DNA of 29,246 bases from an uncultured Actinomycetes bacterium (GTDB lineage: Bacteria > Actinomycetota > Actinomycetes > S36-B12): positions 1 through 29,246 of the forward strand of contig CALFIA010000102.1 in assembly GCA_937876275.1 (NCBI GenBank), read 5' to 3'. The translations under genes were made by a program, and so were the position numbers. The notes under the pieces were generated by a model. That model did not search any database and had not been told where the DNA came from. It saw nothing but the letters and a program-made list of their open reading frames with translations. Shown in pieces: positions 13,125 to 21,310 of this stretch. How positions within the stretch are numbered: position 1 is the first letter of the stretch; every line of letters begins with the position of its first letter.

Positions 13125-15221
13125 TCAGTGGTTGATCTGCAGCAGAACTGAGCTGTACGGCTCCAGTGTCAGCACGTCGCCGGCATTGAACTCGGTGTTG
13201 TCGGCCCGAGTGATGTCAAAGGTGTCGAGAATCCTCCTGAAACGGCTGCCGTAGGGCTGCCCAGGGAGAGTGAACTCGGTCAGCTCTGCGCCCGCGTGAA
13301 CGATGAGCAGGAACGAGTCGTCGTGAATCAGTCGATCATCGTGAGTCTTGATATCGCCTGCGACGAACATGCCCAGCGTGTGCGAGCCTGCATCATGCCA
13401 GGCGTCGTCCTTGACTTCTGAGCCATTCGGAGCGATCCATGCGAGATCCTTGGGGCCACCTTCGTGCATGGGTCGCCCGTCGAAGAAGTAGCGCTGACGA
13501 AACGCCGGGTGCTCCGATCGGATCCTGAGCAACGCACGCGTGAATTCGAGCTGCTCCTTCTGCCAGGGCTTGAGCTTCCAGTTGAGCCACGAGATCTCGT
13601 TGTCTTGGCAGTACGCGTTGTTATTGCCATCTTGAGTTCGACCGAATTCATCGCCGGCAGTGAGCATCGGGACGCCTGTCGACAACAGCAAGCTGGTGAG
13701 CATGTTTCGTAGCTGTCTGCGACGAAGGGAGTTGATCTCCTTGTCGGAAGTCTCACCCTCGACGCCGTAGTTGCGCGAGCGATTGTTGTCAGTGCCGTCG
13801 CGGTTCTGCTCGCCGTTTGCCTCATTGTGCTTGCGCTCGTAGGTGACGAGGTCGCGCATGGTGAAACCGTCGTGGGCCGTGATGAAGTTGACAGAGGCGT
13901 ACGGTCGCCGACCCTCGCTGGCATAGAGATCTGCGGACCCGCTGAGACGCCAGCCGAGCTCGCCTATTCCGACCGCGCCACGCCAGAAATCACGGAGGCA
14001 GTCGCGGTATTTGTCGTTCCATTCCGTCCACAAGGGCGGGAACCCGCCTACCTGGTAACCGCCTGGTCCGACATCCCAGGGCTCGGCAATCAGTTTCACA
14101 TTTCGCAGCACTGGGTCCTGCTGGATTGTCGTCATGAACGTGCCGAGCATGTCGACGTCATGGTCTGACCGCGCAAGCGCGGAGGCCAAGTCGAAGCGGA
14201 AGCCATCCACATGCATCTCCGTGACCCAGTAGCGAAGTGAATCCATGATGAGTTGCACTACGTGAGGGTTCGAGCTGTTGACGGTGTTGCCGCATCCGGT
14301 GAAGTCCATGTAGTAACGCCGGTCGGGTGCAAGCCGGTAGTAGTCGTCGTTATCGATCCCCCGGAATGACAGCGTCGGGCCCATCTGGTTTCCCTCGGCG
14401 GTGTGGTTGTAGACGACGTCCAGGATGACCTCGATACCGGCCTCGTGAAGCGACTTGACCATGTTCCGGAACTCCTGCACCTGCTCACCGCGAGTGCCCG
14501 ACGATGAATAGGCAGCATGCGGCGCAAAGAATCCGATGGAGTTGTAGCCCCAGTAATTCGTCAGGCCAAGATGGGCGAGGTGCCCCTCGTCAACGAAATG
14601 ATGAACTGGCAGCAACTCGATCGCGGTGATGCCAAGTGACCTGAGATGCTCGATAGTGGCCGGGTGTCCGACACCTGCGTAGGTGCCGCGAAGGTTCTCG
14701 GGAAGCTTCGGATTCAACTGAGTGAGACCCTTGACGTGCGCTTCATAGATCACCGTGTCGCGCCAGGGTGTGCGCGGAGGGGTGACGCCCCGCCAGTCGA
14801 AGGAGTAATCGACGACCACACTGCGCGGTACGAAAGGTGCGCTATCGCTCGTGCTCATCATGAGGTCGTCGGCGCCCGTGTGTGCGAAGAGTGCGGAGTG
14901 GAAGATGAACTCTCCATCAATCGCCTTGGCGTAGGGGTCGAGGAGAAGTTTGTTCGGATTCCAGCGAAGGCCGTTCTGTGGCTCCCACGGGCCATGTACG
15001 CGAAATCCGTATCGCGTGCCCGCGGGAAGATCGGGCACGTGCTGGTGGAAGACACCGAAGATTCGGTGTTCGAGTGGGATTCGAGTCTCCGAACCCGCGT
15101 GATCGAAGATGCAGAGATCTACGTCCGTTGCGCCTGCAGCCCAGAGCGCCACATTCGCACCACCGTGGCCGTCTGGGGTCACCCCCAGGGGATCGGGGCG
15201 GCTCGATGAAAACGCATGCAT
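13125..15221 (-). CDS. glgX: Glycogen debranching enzyme GlgX (GH13_11)
   Basis: Hydrolyses alpha-1,6 branches of limit dextrins and so frees short malto-oligosaccharides that MalQ can recycle. 698 residues. The order is an N-terminal CBM48 domain (PDGHGGANVALWAAGATDVD), GTRYGFRVHGPWEP, NKLLLDPYAKAIDGE, and a catalytic barrel beginning TVIYEAHVKGLT. The nucleophile Asp is in VDGFRFDLASALAR, the acid/base Glu in KLIAEPWDVGPGGYQVG, and the third acid in NFITAHDGFTMRDLVTY. DNNNAY-type and GDEFGRTQDGNNNAYCQDNEI signatures are typical. ATG at 15221 lies 9 bases after a TAGCCT box (15236-15231) with no ribosome binding site, so translation may be nearly leaderless. It faces malQ tail to tail. Confidence 0.96.
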   Translation of the reverse strand: MHAFSSSRPDPLGVTPDGHGGANVALWAAGATDVDLCIFDHAGSETRIPLEHRIFGVFHQHVPDLPAGTRYGFRVHGPWEPQNGLRWNPNKLLLDPYAKAIDGEFIFHSALFAHTGADDLMMSTSDSAPFVPRSVVVDYSFDWRGVTPPRTPWRDTVIYEAHVKGLTQLNPKLPENLRGTYAGVGHPATIEHLRSLGITAIELLPVHHFVDEGHLAHLGLTNYWGYNSIGFFAPHAAYSSSGTRGEQVQEFRNMVKSLHEAGIEVILDVVYNHTAEGNQMGPTLSFRGIDNDDYYRLAPDRRYYMDFTGCGNTVNSSNPHVVQLIMDSLRYWVTEMHVDGFRFDLASALARSDHDVDMLGTFMTTIQQDPVLRNVKLIAEPWDVGPGGYQVGGFPPLWTEWNDKYRDCLRDFWRGAVGIGELGWRLSGSADLYASEGRRPYASVNFITAHDGFTMRDLVTYERKHNEANGEQNRDGTDNNRSRNYGVEGETSDKEINSLRRRQLRNMLTSLLLSTGVPMLTAGDEFGRTQDGNNNAYCQDNEISWLNWKLKPWQKEQLEFTRALLRIRSEHPAFRQRYFFDGRPMHEGGPKDLAWIAPNGSEVKDDAWHDAGSHTLGMFVAGDIKTHDDRLIHDDSFLLIVHAGAELTEFTLPGQPYGSRFRRILDTFDITRADNTEFNAGDVLTLEPYSSVLLQINH

Positions 15222-15230
15222 GATTGGCCG

Positions 15231-15236
15231 AGGCTA
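15231..15236 (-). promoter_or_regulatory. Candidate glgX -10 box (near-leaderless)
   Basis: TAGCCT on the minus strand lies 9 bases before the glgX ATG, the same hexamer as before glgE. Transcription would start 1-3 bases upstream of the start codon. No clear -35 box is visible. Confidence 0.35.
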
Positions 15237-15310
15237 CCGTCTGGGGATGGGGTCGCCGTCGGTCACTAGGCTCGCGGCGAGTCTTCGCATCGATCACTAG
15301 GGGAGTCACC

Positions 15311-16090
15311 ATGGGCGAGTTCGTTAACCTCGAGGTAGCCGACGGCATCGGCACAATTCGACTTGCTCGACCGCCGATGAATGCCCTCTCGTTGCAGGTT
15401 CAGCAGGAGATCAAGGCCTGTGCACACGAAGCATCCGAGCGCGAAGACGTCAAGGTCGTCATCGTCTACGGCGGCGAGAAGGTCTTCGCGGCCGGTGCCG
15501 ACGTCAAGGAAATGGCTGTTATGGATTACCAGCAGATGGTGCTGACGTCCGGCCCCCTGCAGGATGCCTTCACCTCCGTGGCTCGCATTCCCAAGCCAAC
15601 CATCGCAGCGATCACCGGCTATGCCTTAGGCGGCGGCTGTGAGCTCACCTTGTGCTGCGATATCCGCATTGCTGCTGACGATGCCACCCTCGGGCAGCCC
15701 GAGATCCTGCTCGGCATCATCCCCGGTGCCGGTGGAACTCAGCGCCTTGCTCGCCTGATCGGCCCGTCGAAGACCAAGGACCTGGTGTTCACCGGTCGAT
15801 TCGTCCCGGCAGCGGAGGCACTTGCCATCGGTCTCGTCGACAAGGTCGTGCCCGCGGCAGACGTGTACGCCGAAGCGATGAAGCTGGCGACGAAGCTGGC
15901 CAAGGGTCCGGCGCTTGCCCTTCGGGCCGCCAAAGAAGCCATCGATCGCGGCCTTGAGGTTGATCTGGCGACCGGACTGGAGATCGAGCGGATGGCGTTC
16001 ACCTCCTTGTTTGCCACTGATGATCGAAAGATCGGCATGGACTCCTTCGTCGAGAACGGTCCGGGCAAGGCCCAGTTCACCGGCCGCTAG
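15311..16090 (+). CDS. Enoyl-CoA hydratase (crotonase family)
   Basis: Hydrates trans-2-enoyl-CoA to 3-hydroxyacyl-CoA in beta-oxidation-type pathways. 259 residues, the standard length. The CoA/oxyanion-hole segments are FAAGADVKEM and ITGYALGGGCELTLCCDI. Both catalytic glutamates of true hydratases are present: Glu111 in GGGCEL and Glu131 in GQPEILLGIIPGAGGTQRLARLIG. This argues for a hydratase rather than an isomerase. The start at 15311 follows GGGGAG (15300-15305) at about 6 bases; the in-frame extension upstream is not family-like. It diverges from glgX and precedes etfBA by 149 bases on the same strand. The neighbouring ETF would accept the electrons of the acyl-CoA dehydrogenase step that makes its substrate, so the trio fits fatty or short acyl-CoA oxidation. 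Confidence 0.94.
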   Translation: MGEFVNLEVADGIGTIRLARPPMNALSLQVQQEIKACAHEASEREDVKVVIVYGGEKVFAAGADVKEMAVMDYQQMVLTSGPLQDAFTSVARIPKPTIAAITGYALGGGCELTLCCDIRIAADDATLGQPEILLGIIPGAGGTQRLARLIGPSKTKDLVFTGRFVPAAEALAIGLVDKVVPAADVYAEAMKLATKLAKGPALALRAAKEAIDRGLEVDLATGLEIERMAFTSLFATDDRKIGMDSFVENGPGKAQFTGR

Positions 16091-16155
16091 ACAGGAGTGG
16101 TGGGGATCACCTACCGACGGATTGCCGAACTGACTGCAGGGGCTACGCTTATTAC

Positions 16156-16174
16156 TTGGACGTCCATTAATATT
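16156..16174 (+). promoter_or_regulatory. Palindrome TGGACGTCCA before etfB
   Basis: In the 149-base gap before etfB, TGGACGTCCA (16157-16166) is a perfect 10-bp palindrome followed directly by an AT-rich TTAATATT. TAATAT (16168-16173) could be a -10 box about 65 bases before etfB; no good -35 box pairs with it. The site could be an operator for a TetR-type fatty-acid regulator, but no regulator gene lies nearby. The rest of the gap shows nothing beyond the etfB ribosome binding site. Confidence 0.4.
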
Positions 16175-16239
16175 GGAGTCTGACCACACAGCCGTTCTCC
16201 GCATCACCGTGTGAGCGGAAGACTTAAGGAAGGCCATCC

Positions 16240-17022
16240 GTGAAGATCGCAGTCTGCGTCAAGCAGGTCCCCGATACCTGGGCCGAGAAGAAGCTTCGCT
16301 CCGACGATTCGACGCTGGACCGGGAGTCCGCCGACGGAGTCATGAACGAGCTCGACGAGTACGCCGTCGAGGAGGCCCTGCAGATCGCCGAGGCCAATAG
16401 TGGCGAAGTCACAATCGTGACCATGGGCCCCGATCGCGCCGCCGAGACCGTACGCAAGGCGTTGAGCATGGGCGCCGACGCCGGCATCCACCTGGTCGAC
16501 GACAGCCTGCACGGCTCCGATGCCATCGCGACTTCCTACGCACTGGCGAAGGTGCTGGAGGGCCGCGGCTTCGATCTGATCATCTTCGGCTCTGAGTCGA
16601 CTGACGCACGCATGAGCGTGGTGCCCGCGATGGTCGCAGAGCGACTGGGCGTCGCGCAGCTCACCTTCGCGCAGAAGGTCAACGTCGCAGGCTCGACCGT
16701 CACGATCGAGCGCGCTACCGACTACGGGTACGACACGGTCGAGGCATCCACCCCGGCAGTCATCAGCGTTGTCGAGAAGATCAACGAGCCCCGCTACCCC
16801 TCCTTCAAGGGCATCATGGCCGCGAAGAAAAAGCCGGTCGAGTCGCTCGGTGCAGGTGACGCCGGCATTGACGGTGGTCAGATCGGCCTGTCAGCCGCAT
16901 GGTCCGGCGTGAACGATTTCGCCGTGCGCCCGCCGAAGGCCGCCGGCACGGTCGTGACCGATGAAGCCGGTGACGGCGGCATCAAGATCGCCGAATTCCT
17001 GTCCGCTCAGAAGTTCATCTAG
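16240..17022 (+). CDS. etfB: Electron transfer flavoprotein, beta subunit
   Basis: Small subunit of the soluble FAD/AMP heterodimer that takes electrons from acyl-CoA dehydrogenases and passes them to the quinone pool via ETF dehydrogenase. 260 residues beginning MKIAVCVKQVPDTWAEKKL, with ESADGVMNELDEYAVEEAL, VTIVTMGPDRAAETVRKALSMGAD and the AMP-binding-region motif FGSESTDARMSVVPAMVAERLG. The GTG start at 16240 has AAGGAAGG upstream (16226-16233). It is followed 15 bases later by etfA, so the two are co-transcribed. Confidence 0.96.
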   Translation: MKIAVCVKQVPDTWAEKKLRSDDSTLDRESADGVMNELDEYAVEEALQIAEANSGEVTIVTMGPDRAAETVRKALSMGADAGIHLVDDSLHGSDAIATSYALAKVLEGRGFDLIIFGSESTDARMSVVPAMVAERLGVAQLTFAQKVNVAGSTVTIERATDYGYDTVEASTPAVISVVEKINEPRYPSFKGIMAAKKKPVESLGAGDAGIDGGQIGLSAAWSGVNDFAVRPPKAAGTVVTDEAGDGGIKIAEFLSAQKFI

Positions 17023-17037
17023 GAAGAGGTCCCGATC

Positions 17038-17994
17038 ATGGCTGAAGTTCTCGTTCTCGTTGAGCAGCTTGACGGTTCCGTCAAGAAGGTCACTTCCGAG
17101 CTGCTGACTCTCGCTCGTTCACTCGGCGAGCCCGCTGCTGTGTGGGTGGGCGGCGGTCTCGATGACGCTGCTGCCGCATCCCTCGCCGAATTCGGTGCCG
17201 CGACCATCTATGTCGCCGACAGCGCAGATCTCAGCGAGTTCGCCGTTGCTCCCAAGGCCGAGGTGCTCGCGCAGCTCGTCGCTGAGAAGAGCCCGGCCGC
17301 CGTTCTCATTGCTTCGAACGCCGAGGGTAAGGAGGTAGCCGGTCGCCTGGCAGTCAAGGCGAACTCCGGAGTCATCACCGACGCCGTTGCCGTCGATTCA
17401 GGTTTCGTGGCCACGCAGAGTGTCTTCGGTGGCTCGACAGTCGTGCACTCCAAGGTCACCAAGGGCACCCCGATCATCACTGTGCGCCCGAACTCGGTCG
17501 CACCCGAGGCTGCGGCTGGTGCAGGAACCAAGGTTGCCGTCTCGGTGGCACTCACTGACTCGGCAAAGAAGGCCAAGGTCACCGGTCGCACCGTCGCGGC
17601 CAAGGGCGGTCGCCCCGAGCTCGCCGAGGCCGCCATCGTGGTCTCCGGTGGTCGTGGTGTCGGCGCGGCTGAGGGTTTCGGAGTCATTGAGTCCCTCGCT
17701 GATTCGCTGGGTGCAGCCGTGGGTGCCTCGCGCGCGGCGACCGATGCGGGCTGGTACCCGCATCAGTACCAGGTCGGCCAGACAGGCAAGACTGTCTCGC
17801 CTCAGCTGTACATCGCCAACGGAATCTCGGGCGCGATTCAGCACCGTGCCGGCATGCAGACCTCGAAGACCATCGTCGTGGTGAACAAGGACGCCGAGGC
17901 GCCCATGTTCGAACTCGCTGACTATGGCGTGGTCGGCGATCTCTTCGCCGTCGTGCCGCAGCTGACCGAAGAGATCAAGAAGCGCACCTCCTGA
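17038..17994 (+). CDS. etfA: Electron transfer flavoprotein, alpha subunit
   Basis: Large, FAD-binding subunit (318 residues). The N-terminal domain (MAEVLVLVEQLDGSVKKV) resembles EtfB. The C-terminal FAD domain carries VVSGGRGVGAAEGFGVIESLADSLGAAVGASRAATDAGWYPHQYQVGQTGKTVSPQLYIANGISGAIQH in conserved order (motifs VSGGRGVG, GASRAATDAGW, QVGQTGKTV, YIANGISGAIQH). ATG at 17038 has GGAAGAGG ahead. Order etfB-etfA, then cysteine desulfurase and mnmA, matches the mycobacterial arrangement. Twenty-four bases separate it from the next gene, which seems to have its own promoter. Confidence 0.96.
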   Translation: MAEVLVLVEQLDGSVKKVTSELLTLARSLGEPAAVWVGGGLDDAAAASLAEFGAATIYVADSADLSEFAVAPKAEVLAQLVAEKSPAAVLIASNAEGKEVAGRLAVKANSGVITDAVAVDSGFVATQSVFGGSTVVHSKVTKGTPIITVRPNSVAPEAAAGAGTKVAVSVALTDSAKKAKVTGRTVAAKGGRPELAEAAIVVSGGRGVGAAEGFGVIESLADSLGAAVGASRAATDAGWYPHQYQVGQTGKTVSPQLYIANGISGAIQHRAGMQTSKTIVVVNKDAEAPMFELADYGVVGDLFAVVPQLTEEIKKRTS

Positions 17995-18004
17995 TCCCGA
18001 GGAC

Positions 18005-18010
18005 TACGAT
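18005..18010 (+). promoter_or_regulatory. Candidate -10 box for leaderless cysteine desulfurase mRNA
   Basis: TACGAT ends 8 bases before the GTG at 18019, a spacing that would start transcription at the codon itself. There is no Shine-Dalgarno box in front of this GTG. The short etfA gap leaves room only for this element. Confidence 0.4.
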
Positions 18011-18018
18011 CGTGTGCT

Positions 18019-19194
18019 GTGGCTAACCGCGCATATCTCGATCACGCAGCCACGACACCCATGCTCGATCAGGCCCGTGCGGCCTGGCTCGAGAATTCGG
18101 GCACCCTGGGCAACCCGTCGTCGTTGCATGCATCCGGGCGAGCGGCGCGTCGAGTAGTCGAGGAATCTCGCGAGTCGATCGCCGCTGATCTCGGGGTACG
18201 CCCGAGTGCCGTCATCCTCACCTCAGGTGGCACGGAGGCCGACAATCTCGCGGTCAAGGGCCTCTTCTGGAAGCGGCGCCCGGAGATCGTCGGCACCCCG
18301 GTGATCATTGCCTCGCCGATCGAGCATCACGCCGTACTTGACCCGGTGAACTGGCTTGTCGAGCACGAAGGCGCTGAGGTCGCGTGGCTGCCCGTTGACT
18401 CACTCGGTCGAGTGAGCGCTGCTGATGTCGAGTCAGCGATAGCTGCGGCTTCGGGCCGTGCGGCTCTCGTCACGGTGATGTGGGCGAATAACGAGATCGG
18501 CACGGTGCAGCCCGTGCACGAGATTGCTGCGGTCTGCCGCGCTGCCGGGGTGCCCTTCCACACTGATGCAGTCCAGGCGCTCGGCGCACTCCCTCTCGAT
18601 CTCTCCGGAATCGACGCGGTCACCATCACTGGTCACAAGATCGGTGGGCCCTTCGGTGTTGGTGCGCTCATTGCCGAGACGAATCTTGGTCTCGTGCCCG
18701 TGCAGCACGGCGGCGGGCAGGAGCGCGAAGTGCGTTCGGGCACCCTTGATGCACCCGGTATTGCGGCTTTTGCCGTTGCCGTTCATTACGCGGTTACCCA
18801 GCAGTCGGCAAGTGCTGAACGGCTTCGTCAATTGCGCGAACGCATGATCACGGGAGTCGCCGAGGCGGTGCCTCAGGCGGTGCTCAATGGCGATCCCAGT
18901 GATCGCCTGCCCGGAAATGCGCATTTCAGTTTTCCCGGCTGCGAGGGCGATGCGTTGCTCATGCTGCTTGATGCGGCCGGAGTAGATGTGTCCACGGGTT
19001 CTGCATGCTCGGCGGGGATTCCTGAGCCAAGTCATGTGCTTCTCGCCATGGGTGTCGATGAGTCGACCGCGCGCGGATCCCTGCGCTTCAGTCTTGGTCG
19101 CACCAGCGCTGATGCAGATGTTGATGCACTGCTCGCTGCGCTGCCGGGCGCCGTCGAGCGCGCATCTCGAGCCGGATCGGCGGTCAGGCGATGA
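18019..19194 (+). CDS. Cysteine desulfurase (IscS/NifS family)
   Basis: PLP enzyme that strips sulfur from cysteine as an enzyme-bound persulfide, supplying tRNA thiolation and Fe-S assembly. 391 residues. AYLDHAATTPM at the N-terminus, SGGTEADNLAVKG, IEHHAVLDP (PLP-stacking His), the Schiff-base Lys207 in ITGHKIGGPFG, and the active-site Cys330 in STGSACSAG are all present. The short SGSACSAG loop is of the IscS type. GTG at 18019 gives the expected N-terminus. Its stop overlaps the mnmA start (ATGA), and MnmA needs exactly this sulfur, so the coupling is functional. It is separate from any suf/isc cluster here. Confidence 0.95.
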   Translation: MANRAYLDHAATTPMLDQARAAWLENSGTLGNPSSLHASGRAARRVVEESRESIAADLGVRPSAVILTSGGTEADNLAVKGLFWKRRPEIVGTPVIIASPIEHHAVLDPVNWLVEHEGAEVAWLPVDSLGRVSAADVESAIAAASGRAALVTVMWANNEIGTVQPVHEIAAVCRAAGVPFHTDAVQALGALPLDLSGIDAVTITGHKIGGPFGVGALIAETNLGLVPVQHGGGQEREVRSGTLDAPGIAAFAVAVHYAVTQQSASAERLRQLRERMITGVAEAVPQAVLNGDPSDRLPGNAHFSFPGCEGDALLMLLDAAGVDVSTGSACSAGIPEPSHVLLAMGVDESTARGSLRFSLGRTSADADVDALLAALPGAVERASRAGSAVRR

Positions 19195-20276
19195 GGGTTG
19201 TAGCGGCGATGTCCGGAGGCGTCGACTCCTCGGTCGCGGCTGCGCGCATGATCGAAGCAGGTCATGAGGTCGTTGGTGTTCACCTTGCCCTCGCCCGCAA
19301 GCCAGAGTCATCCCGGCAGGGCTCACGGGGTTGCTGCACGCTTGACGATGCACGAGATGCGCGTCGAGTGGCCGACATGCTCGGTATTCCTTTTTATGTC
19401 TGGGATTTCGCCGAGCGATTCGCCGACGACGTCATCGAGGATTTCTTCGCCGAATACGAGGCTGGCCGAACCCCCAATCCCTGCCTTCGTTGCAATGAGC
19501 GAATCAAGTTCGCCGCAGTTCTCGACCGTGCAATCGCACTCGGCTTCGATGCCGTCGCGACCGGTCACTATGCGCGTCGAGTCGATGGGCCGCATGGTGC
19601 AGAACTTCACCGCGCTGTCGACCCGGCGAAGGATCAGTCCTACGTGCTCGGGGTTCTCGAGCAGTGGCAGCTGGAGCGATCGCTCTTCCCTTTGGGTGAC
19701 GACCTGAAAGGCGATATTCGAGCTGAGGCGGAGCGGCTGGGCCTGCTCACTGCGCAAAAGCCTGATAGACACGACATCTGCTTCATTCCTGATGGCAACA
19801 CTGCAGCCTTTCTCGCACGTCGTCTCGGCGAGCTTCCTGGCGAGATTGTCGATATCGACAGCGGAGACGTCCTCGGTCAGCACACGGGCACGTACGGATT
19901 CACGATCGGTCAGCGTCGCGGACTCGGGTTGGGCAACCCAGGCGGAGATGGCGAGCCCCGATACGTCGTCGACGTCGATATCGACACACGTCGAGTCATG
20001 GTGGGTACGCCGGAGCGACTCGACGTCATCGGTATCGAGGCGATCAAGCCAACGTGGGCCAACCTCCCGCTCACGGCCGAGCCCGTGGCCGTCATGGCGC
20101 AGGTGCGAGCGCATGCGACCCCCGTGCCGGCCATGGCGCATTTCGACGGCGATCGGATTCGGGTCGAACTCCTGCAACCCATCCGCGGACTCGCAAATGG
20201 CCAGGCCGTCGTCCTGTATGAGGGTGACCGCGTCATTGGCTCGGGCACTGTCGATCGCACGCACAAGAAGTCGTGA
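19191..20276 (+). CDS. mnmA: tRNA-specific 2-thiouridylase MnmA
   Basis: Inserts sulfur at C2 of the wobble uridine in tRNA-Lys, -Glu and -Gln. 361 residues. The PP-loop MSGGVDSSVAAA (residues 7-18) adenylates the uridine. Cys98 in TPNPCLRCN and Cys197 in HDICFIPDG form the catalytic pair, and FTIGQRRGLG with a C-terminal beta-barrel completes the fold. ATG at 19191 overlaps the cysteine desulfurase stop by 4 bases; its own stop overlaps the next gene by 4 bases. A GCC-type insert (RQGSRGCCTLDDARDARRVADMLGI) matches the family's conserved CC-LDDA region. Confidence 0.96.
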   Translation: MRVVAAMSGGVDSSVAAARMIEAGHEVVGVHLALARKPESSRQGSRGCCTLDDARDARRVADMLGIPFYVWDFAERFADDVIEDFFAEYEAGRTPNPCLRCNERIKFAAVLDRAIALGFDAVATGHYARRVDGPHGAELHRAVDPAKDQSYVLGVLEQWQLERSLFPLGDDLKGDIRAEAERLGLLTAQKPDRHDICFIPDGNTAAFLARRLGELPGEIVDIDSGDVLGQHTGTYGFTIGQRRGLGLGNPGGDGEPRYVVDVDIDTRRVMVGTPERLDVIGIEAIKPTWANLPLTAEPVAVMAQVRAHATPVPAMAHFDGDRIRVELLQPIRGLANGQAVVLYEGDRVIGSGTVDRTHKKS

Positions 20277-21310
20277 TTGCCGTGTTGCCCTGGAGTGCGT
20301 CGCGGGGCACGGGCATTGGCTCGCTTCCGGGCACCGATTCACTCGAGAGTGCACGGTTGATTGCAGGGGAGTGCTCCGACTTCATTCACCTGCACGAGCT
20401 TCCGGCACGTGGACCGGGTGCCGACATGATCGGTCGAACCGGCGGAATGCTCAGTTCTGTCTCCCAGGAATTCTCTGTTGAGACAACTCCGCGCGGCTGG
20501 CGCTTCGTGCCGAACGCAGGAAAGGACACCAGGCGCGCTCAGTCCTTCCTCAACGAGGATCTCGACTCACTCGAAGACGTCACGCAGGGATATGCCGGTC
20601 CATTGAAGGTTCAAGTGGCGGGTCCCTGGACTCTCGCTGCCGTCATCGAATTGGCCTCAGGTGAGCGCGCACTGAAGGATCCGTCTGCCTGCCGTGACAT
20701 CGCCGCGGCATTGCAGGAGGCACTGCGCGTGCACATCGATCATGTGCAGCGCCGTGTACCCAAGGCACGCATCGTCGTGCAGATTGACGAACCAGCGCTG
20801 ACGCAGGTTCTCGAGGGAAGCATTGGCACGGCAAGTGGCCTGTCGGCCTACAACGCGATCGATGAGCAAGTCGCTTCCCCGATTCTTGCCGGCGTGATGA
20901 CCGCGATAACCGAGGCCGGCGCGACCCCGGGCATCCATTGCTGCGCAGCGCAGCCGCCGATCGAGTTGATGGTCCAGGCAGGTGCTGCGTTCCTCAGCCT
21001 CGATCTCCTTCGCGCATGTGATGACGATCAATTGGGCGCTGCCTGGGAGAGCGGACTAGGCCTGCTCGCCGGAACTGTTCCGGCGATCGGGCAGGGGATG
21101 ATGAGCGACACGCGAGCGAGTGCGCCTGTGCGAGAACTCGCATCGAGGCTGGGTCTCGGGGATGCTCAATACTTATCCCAGGTTGTCGTGACCCCCACCT
21201 GTGGAATGGCCGGTGCCAGCCCGCAGTGGGTGCGCACGGCTTACGAGACAGTCAAGGCCGCGGCTCGAGTGCTGCGCGGTGACGAGGAGGGCGATCGCGA
21301 TGAGCGCTGA
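20273..21310 (+). CDS. MetE-like (cobalamin-independent methionine synthase C-domain) protein
   Basis: A 345-residue protein resembling the C-terminal, zinc-binding half of MetE. It has GTGIGSLPGTD at the N-terminus, QVAGPWTLA, VVQIDEPAL, the zinc-ligand pair in GIHCCAA and a late Cys in TPTCGMAGASPQW. The MetE N-terminal domain is absent, as in archaeal-type core MetE enzymes that use other methyl donors. The actual reaction is not known to me; M. tuberculosis Rv3015c, next to ligA, is a likely orthologue. The GTG start overlaps the mnmA stop, and the end overlaps ligA by 11 bases, so it is embedded in the operon. A sulfur-related role would suit the two upstream genes. Confidence 0.85.
   Translation: MIAVLPWSASRGTGIGSLPGTDSLESARLIAGECSDFIHLHELPARGPGADMIGRTGGMLSSVSQEFSVETTPRGWRFVPNAGKDTRRAQSFLNEDLDSLEDVTQGYAGPLKVQVAGPWTLAAVIELASGERALKDPSACRDIAAALQEALRVHIDHVQRRVPKARIVVQIDEPALTQVLEGSIGTASGLSAYNAIDEQVASPILAGVMTAITEAGATPGIHCCAAQPPIELMVQAGAAFLSLDLLRACDDDQLGAAWESGLGLLAGTVPAIGQGMMSDTRASAPVRELASRLGLGDAQYLSQVVVTPTCGMAGASPQWVRTAYETVKAAARVLRGDEEGDRDER

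Noticed and set aside
16091..16120. Terminator hairpin after the enoyl-CoA hydratase (GGTG...CACC)
   Set aside because: A 4-bp stem with no U-tract is too weak.
18433..20354. Very long minus-strand open frames opposite the cysteine desulfurase and mnmA (306 and 343 codons)
   Set aside because: They mirror conserved genes on the plus strand, have no family-like motifs and are a common effect of high-GC codon use.
21201..21299. Longer LigA start at ATG 21201
   Set aside because: It lies inside the MetE-like gene, adds no conserved residues, and a good GAGGAGG precedes ATG 21300.
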